A stretch of DNA of 64,000 nucleotides from Anadara kagoshimensis (Eukaryota > Mollusca > Bivalvia > Arcoida > Arcidae): assembly GCA_021292105.1 (NCBI GenBank), contig CM037865.1, positions 67,751,130-67,815,129 of the forward strand. The letters are read 5' to 3'. A model generated the notes under the pieces. That model saw only the letters and a program-made list of their open reading frames with translations. It searched no databases and was not told the DNA's origin. The translations under genes were made by a program, and so were the position numbers. This document shows positions 59,775-64,000 of this stretch, in pieces (the stretch's first letter is position 1; the number at the start of each line of letters is the position of its first letter).

Positions 59775-59925
59775 GCCGTAATAAGGCAACTAAAATGCCC
59801 CATGTCACGATCTAGGCGTGCATAGTGTAACTGCCATTAATGAACAACTGAGATATAGCTTTTTGTCAGTCACCTATAGCTGAAGTCATTTCAATATAAG
59901 TTAAATAATGTTAAATAATGTAGAC
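59775..59925 (+). repeat. SINE family A 3' fragment
   Basis: GCCCCATGTCACGATCTAGG, TCACCTATAGCTGAAGTCAT and TTCAATATAAGTTAAATAA match the SINE body and tail. Diverged. Confidence 0.6.
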
Positions 59926-60239
59926 TGAGTTTTGAGCTATAATAACAAAGTGAAGGTTGGCAATCTAAAAAGAGAAAGTGGGAACACCATTTCGAACAAA
60001 GCTTGTTTCTGCAAATCTGGAGGTTCACATACATGTTGAAGTTCTAACCAATGTAAGTTCAAAACAAGAAAACAATAATGTGTTACTTTATGTGTACTAC
60101 AGGTTTGCCTAAACGTGCTTGAAACAGCCAGATTCTCCAAGAACAAACCGTCGGACAGCAAAACTAAGACAAAAAAATAGAAAAAGCAAAGCATGATAAT
60201 ACATAATACACTAATTTCGATACATCATGAGCTGTAGGT

Positions 60240-60490
60240 GAATATGCAGAAATTTTGCCTGTGTGTTGCGCTGATGGCATTATACAGCAGGGTTCTTTAG
60301 TGTGCCAAGCCCACCGTAATATGAGACCTCGTTTATTTTAAGTTCCCATGCAAAAGGACCATGTGCTTGGCAAAAGAACAGTCACTACCCACTTTTAAGT
60401 CTTGGGTAAGACCAGGTCGGGGTTCGAACCCATGAACAACCTCCCACTTATGTAGCGAGCACTCTACCAACTGAGCTACCGCAGTGGTTA
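60240..60490 (-). mobile_element. SINE family A copy with intact tRNA-like head
   Basis: Minus strand starts CCACTGCGGTAGCTCAGTTG followed by GTAGAGTGCTC (A box) and GGGTTCGAACCCCGA (B box), then body AAGACTTAAAAGTGGGTAGT. It is the best-preserved head in the window and could be miscalled as a tRNA. Confidence 0.9.
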
Positions 60491-61249
60491 ATCAATACAA
60501 AGAGAAAAGTAAATAAATAACGACTCAATCAAGGCCAAAAAGGTAGTGACGACATTGGGTTAGCTAGGATTACAAGTTTTGGAATGCACAGTCTGAAAGT
60601 CATCAGGTGCACCACACTGCTGTTTCAAATAGTTTATTTCAATGAGAATCTTCATTTAGGCCTACACAAACAGTTTTGTTTTGTCTGAAAATATTTTTTC
60701 TTTCCGATCACACTAAACAACACATGCTAGAAGAATATACTTAACGACTATAATGCAACAATATATGGCGTACCATGAAGACATTATGTCGATGTACGTT
60801 AGTGTGATTTGATATATATTTTGTCATGAAGAAGCAATGTGATGTGGAAGGGGGTATGTGTACCTGCTCACTTTTCCTCTTCATTCAGGTACACTCAATC
60901 TACATTATTATAAGTGTTTATAATAAACAAAATGGAGTTAAGGAAAATCTGCCCCAGTTTCATAATCATTCCTTAACTTAAAGATTTTTTCATGTAAATC
61001 TGGTAAAATCTGGTAAATAAATAACATACAAAACCAGAATACAGATAATAAAAGTTTAATAATGAGATCTTCAAAATGACGCCTTATATTTATGTATATC
61101 TTGAAAATTTAATTATTTAATACTTTTTAAATTTGTTGGATTTATGATATAAAAACCTTAATTAAAATGATTTTTTTTGTCAGTTCAGAAATGGTTAAGG
61201 ATATATGAGTGTCATAAGAAAACAAGCAACCTTTTGCAAATAAATTGAC

Positions 61250-61375
61250 AAACATTCTCACACTAGGATTGAGTGTCTCCAGTGGGATTTAAACTCGGGC
61301 AGTTAGGGGCTCATGGTCCTTAAGCTGATGCTTTAGACCACCTCAGGGTCTGCTGTATTAACCAACAGATCAACA
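61250..61375 (-). mobile_element. SINE family B head fragment
   Basis: Minus strand: GGTGGTCTAAAGCATCAGCT (A-box-like), CCCGAGTTTAAATCCCACTG (B-box-like), then AATCCTAGTGTGAGAATG. A different tRNA-like head from family A. Confidence 0.65.
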
Positions 61376-62159
61376 TACATGACAGTTAAAAGTGATATCG
61401 TATTTATTACAACCTGAGATGATGTCTCATCCTTAAACCAGGAACATGGTATAATTGATTGCAAATTTCACAACATTGAATACGACATCACTTCGCTGTC
61501 AATATCACAATTTCCTATTTTTATCAAATTCAGGAAATGAGAAGTGAGATATGTTGGCATTTCATTTCACACCATGTTTTATGTGTATAAGAAACCCTTA
61601 AATAAGATTGCCATGATCTTGTTTACTTCTTTAGTTGCATGCAAGCCAAGATTAATTTATTTTTATCTCATTCTGATTGTAAAAAAAACATGTTATATAA
61701 GGTTTTAAGTTGACAGTCAAGATTGGCACACGCTCGTCTAAATTAACATGTAATCGTGCCAAATACATGTAACTTTTGATCAATCCCTTGTTGACTTATA
61801 TTGATCTGGGGTAACATGTAGGAGGTGTGTCACTCCAGGAAATAAAAAGCTTATAATTATCATTGTTAAACAGGTTTATTTGTCATGATCAGAACATTTT
61901 GGAACTCCAGTAAAACTAGGATTATATTTGGCCTTGTAATTTTATATGATCAGCCAAGTTTTATTGGCCATGATCAGAATATTTTGGAATATCTTTTATT
62001 TGAAATTGGTCATTTTTGGGGCATGAAATTTAAACATCATCCAAATAAAAATAAATTATACAAAAAAGTCATGAATTTAATATCAACAAGATGTACAAAA
62101 TTGATGGATAAAAGCTTGTTATATAAGTTACTATACAACAACAATTTAATGGATTGATT

Positions 62160-62210
62160 GATTAGTTGATTGAATGATTGATTGATTGATTGATTGAATG
62201 AATGAATGAA
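62160..62210 (+). repeat. (GATT)n/(GAAT)n microsatellite
   Basis: Tandem TTGATTGATTGATTGA followed by ATGAATGAATGAA. Confidence 0.9.
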
Positions 62211-62229
62211 AGGGGTTTTACATTTAAAG

Positions 62230-62525
62230 TAAAAAACGTTTCACTAAGATCAAGATGTCACCAGGTATAGGGTAGTGACATAAATTTTTACCTTTGCAGT
62301 TCTCTCTGGACACTGTGCAGGGAGGGCTCTTTAACAGGCCATGTCTGCTGTGACATGGGCATCAATTATAAGGTCTCTTCCGAAAGGTCTCGTGTTGTGG
62401 AGTGCTTGGTGAAGGAAGTCACTACCTTTTCAAGTCCTGGTCATACACTGGCCAGTGGGTTCAAACCCAGGACCTCCCACATACAAAGCAAGTACACTAC
62501 TAACTGAGCTACCAGAGTAATTATA
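62230..62525 (-). mobile_element. SINE family A copy, near full length
   Basis: Minus strand: GGTAGCTCAGTTAGTAGTGT, B box GGGTTTGAACCCACTG, AGGACTTGAAAAGGTAGTGA and the AAGACATGGCCTGTTAAAGA-like body, ending near TGACATCTTGATCTTAGTG. Adjacent to the GATT microsatellite, which may be its tail. Confidence 0.8.
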
Positions 62526-62934
62526 ACAGTTTAATGGTAGCCAATAGTGTACTTGATATATTCAAGTTGTTATAGGAATGATTTGATTTTGGTGGGGGTT
62601 AAAATGGTTTTTCATTTATAGATAGGATTCATCATGTGATATGCTTCTATAACATTTGTTGGAAACCATTACCTCCAAAGCTATGGAATCTCTTAAGTTG
62701 ATGTTGTCATGTATAAATGATATTTCTAATAATTTGTGACATAAACATTTTCCAAAATGGCTGGCACAAACATTATTACATTTTGATCAGGTAGTACACT
62801 GGCAAAACTCTTCATAAATCAACATCAGCTTCATACTTAAATGTCTGATGGTATTGTCTGAATGCTGCAACATTACCATGACCGTTGAAAGAGCTTACCT
62901 TATTTAGGTGTTGAAAACCAACATTTTGCATTAT

Positions 62935-63155
62935 AGTGGGGGTCTTGGTGGTCTAAAGTGTCAGTTTATGATCATAGCACTTCTCACTGCCTAGGTTTTT
63001 GAATCCCATTTTGGACAGATCCTAGTGTGAAAAAGCATTGTAAAGGCTGGTGGCTTTCTTTGGGCAATTTGGTTTCCTCCACCTTCCCACATGGATATAA
63101 GTTAAAGAATGTTGACTGGTGGAGTAAAACAACATTTCTCAACACAACTCAATTT
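62935..63155 (+). mobile_element. SINE family B copy with family A-type tail
   Basis: Head TCTTGGTGGTCTAAAGTGTC, body AGATCCTAGTGTGAAAAAGC and GGCTGGTGGCTTTCTTTGGG, tail GGATATAAGTTAAAGAATGT and TTGACTGGTGGAGTAAAACA, then CTCAACACAACTCAA. The tail is homologous to that of family A. Confidence 0.75.
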
Positions 63156-64000
63156 GCATGATAGTGTTAATATTGAGGTTTTGTAGTAAATATTACTCAG
63201 CACTTCGTTGTCGGTCTTTGTTGTAAATAACAGTATCCTAAGCTTTGGCTGTCAGTGTTTAAGGTTTTAATGGACAGCTGAGAAATCTGGAGGGGAGCTA
63301 TGCTGCTTTTTCTGACAGTTCTTGTTTATTGATTGACAGATTGTCATTTGTGTTTCATAATCTGATATTCGATTGATGTCTAAAATGTTTGTGGTACTAG
63401 TAATAATTATTACATTTTATTTTGCTAAAATTACCCGTAATCATTTTAAAAATTGTTTGAATGCCATCAAACTACAAATGTTCTGTGAATGACAAAGACA
63501 TTTGTCACAATAAGTAACCCCATGGGAGCCTCCTCCGCTCTATCAAGTTACATAATGGTGTGACAAAAAAAGGAAAAGAATCATAAAAAATAAACCATAA
63601 TTTGATGGAGTGTTAGAAGTTAAGTACCAGCCCCCAGACAGGAAGACATGAAGCTCTGGGAGTATTACACTGACAGGAAAACATAAAACGTGGAGAATAT
63701 TACCCTGATTAAACTTGGCAAACATTGAGAGAATGACAGGTCCGCTTTATCGACATGCCGATCAAGGAAGTTGTTAATTATAAAAGAACATTTTATCTAA
63801 TTTAACTTTATGCACTTCAAAGCATATTAAAGCCAACCAAGTACCGATCAATTCATTTTAATTAAAAATGTGCTAAAATACCGTAAAACCTCATTATAAT
63901 GCCCCTAGATAACTTTGCCACCTTGCTTACTGCCACAGTATTTTGAAGTAGAAAAAACCATTTTGTCAATGTTTTTCTTCATCTGCATCTTCCAATTTAT
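63156..64000. other. no gene seen
   Basis: AT-rich sequence to the window end without a recognisable gene or element. Confidence 0.3.

Noticed and set aside
60420-60490. Functional tRNA gene on the minus strand
   Set aside because: A and B boxes are good, but the sequence continues into a SINE body shared with other copies, so it is a SINE head.

Overview
The window is eukaryotic DNA. It is AT-rich, has GT..AG spliced genes, and carries many interspersed repeats. The repeat content (tRNA-headed SINEs, palindrome-ended elements carrying 145-bp minisatellites, CAGGG-ended MITEs, a non-LTR retrotransposon) and an invertebrate extracellular-matrix gene point to a lophotrochozoan, most likely a bivalve mollusc. 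The species cannot be fixed from the sequence alone.

Layout. (1) Positions 1-18310, plus strand: the 3' part of a gene for a secreted, modular protein. A 279-bp exon encodes a thrombospondin type-1-like module and a Cys-rich EGF-like module. About 28 tiny exons follow (12-69 bp), all in phase 1-1. The last exon encodes a carboxypeptidase-regulatory-like (CILP-like) domain and the stop. The micro-exons alternate between a hydrophobic Thr/Pro cassette (type GTIIVPTVDT) and Gly/Ser/Asn cassettes that often end in an N-glycosylation sequon. Several exon-plus-intron blocks are recent duplicates. (2) 17328-31000: repeat-rich intergenic DNA with 34-bp and 49-bp tandem arrays, a large hairpin, CAGGG-type elements with 5-bp target duplications, two palindrome-ended elements with 9-13 copies of a 145-bp unit, and a SINE split by a MITE. 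(3) 32149-45012, plus strand: seven exons of a Popeye-domain (POPDC/BVES-like) membrane protein. Its 5' exon with the ATG was not found. The exon carrying the FIDSPEF cAMP-binding motif has been amplified, together with its splice donor, into a 79-bp tandem array. The 7.7-kb last intron holds a MITE-like element, a 113-bp-armed foldback element and a 5'-truncated LINE flanked by a 12-bp target duplication. (4) 45013-64000: no gene recognised, only SINE copies, MITE-like inverted repeats and degenerate repeat fragments.

The two genes are not obviously functionally linked: one encodes a probable matrix or secreted protein, the other a cAMP-binding membrane protein. The points most worth a second look are the micro-exon cassette array, the amplified cAMP-motif exon, and the roughly 20 copies of TCAAGGTCA (an NR5A/ERR-type nuclear-receptor site) inside the two 145-bp arrays upstream of the Popeye gene.
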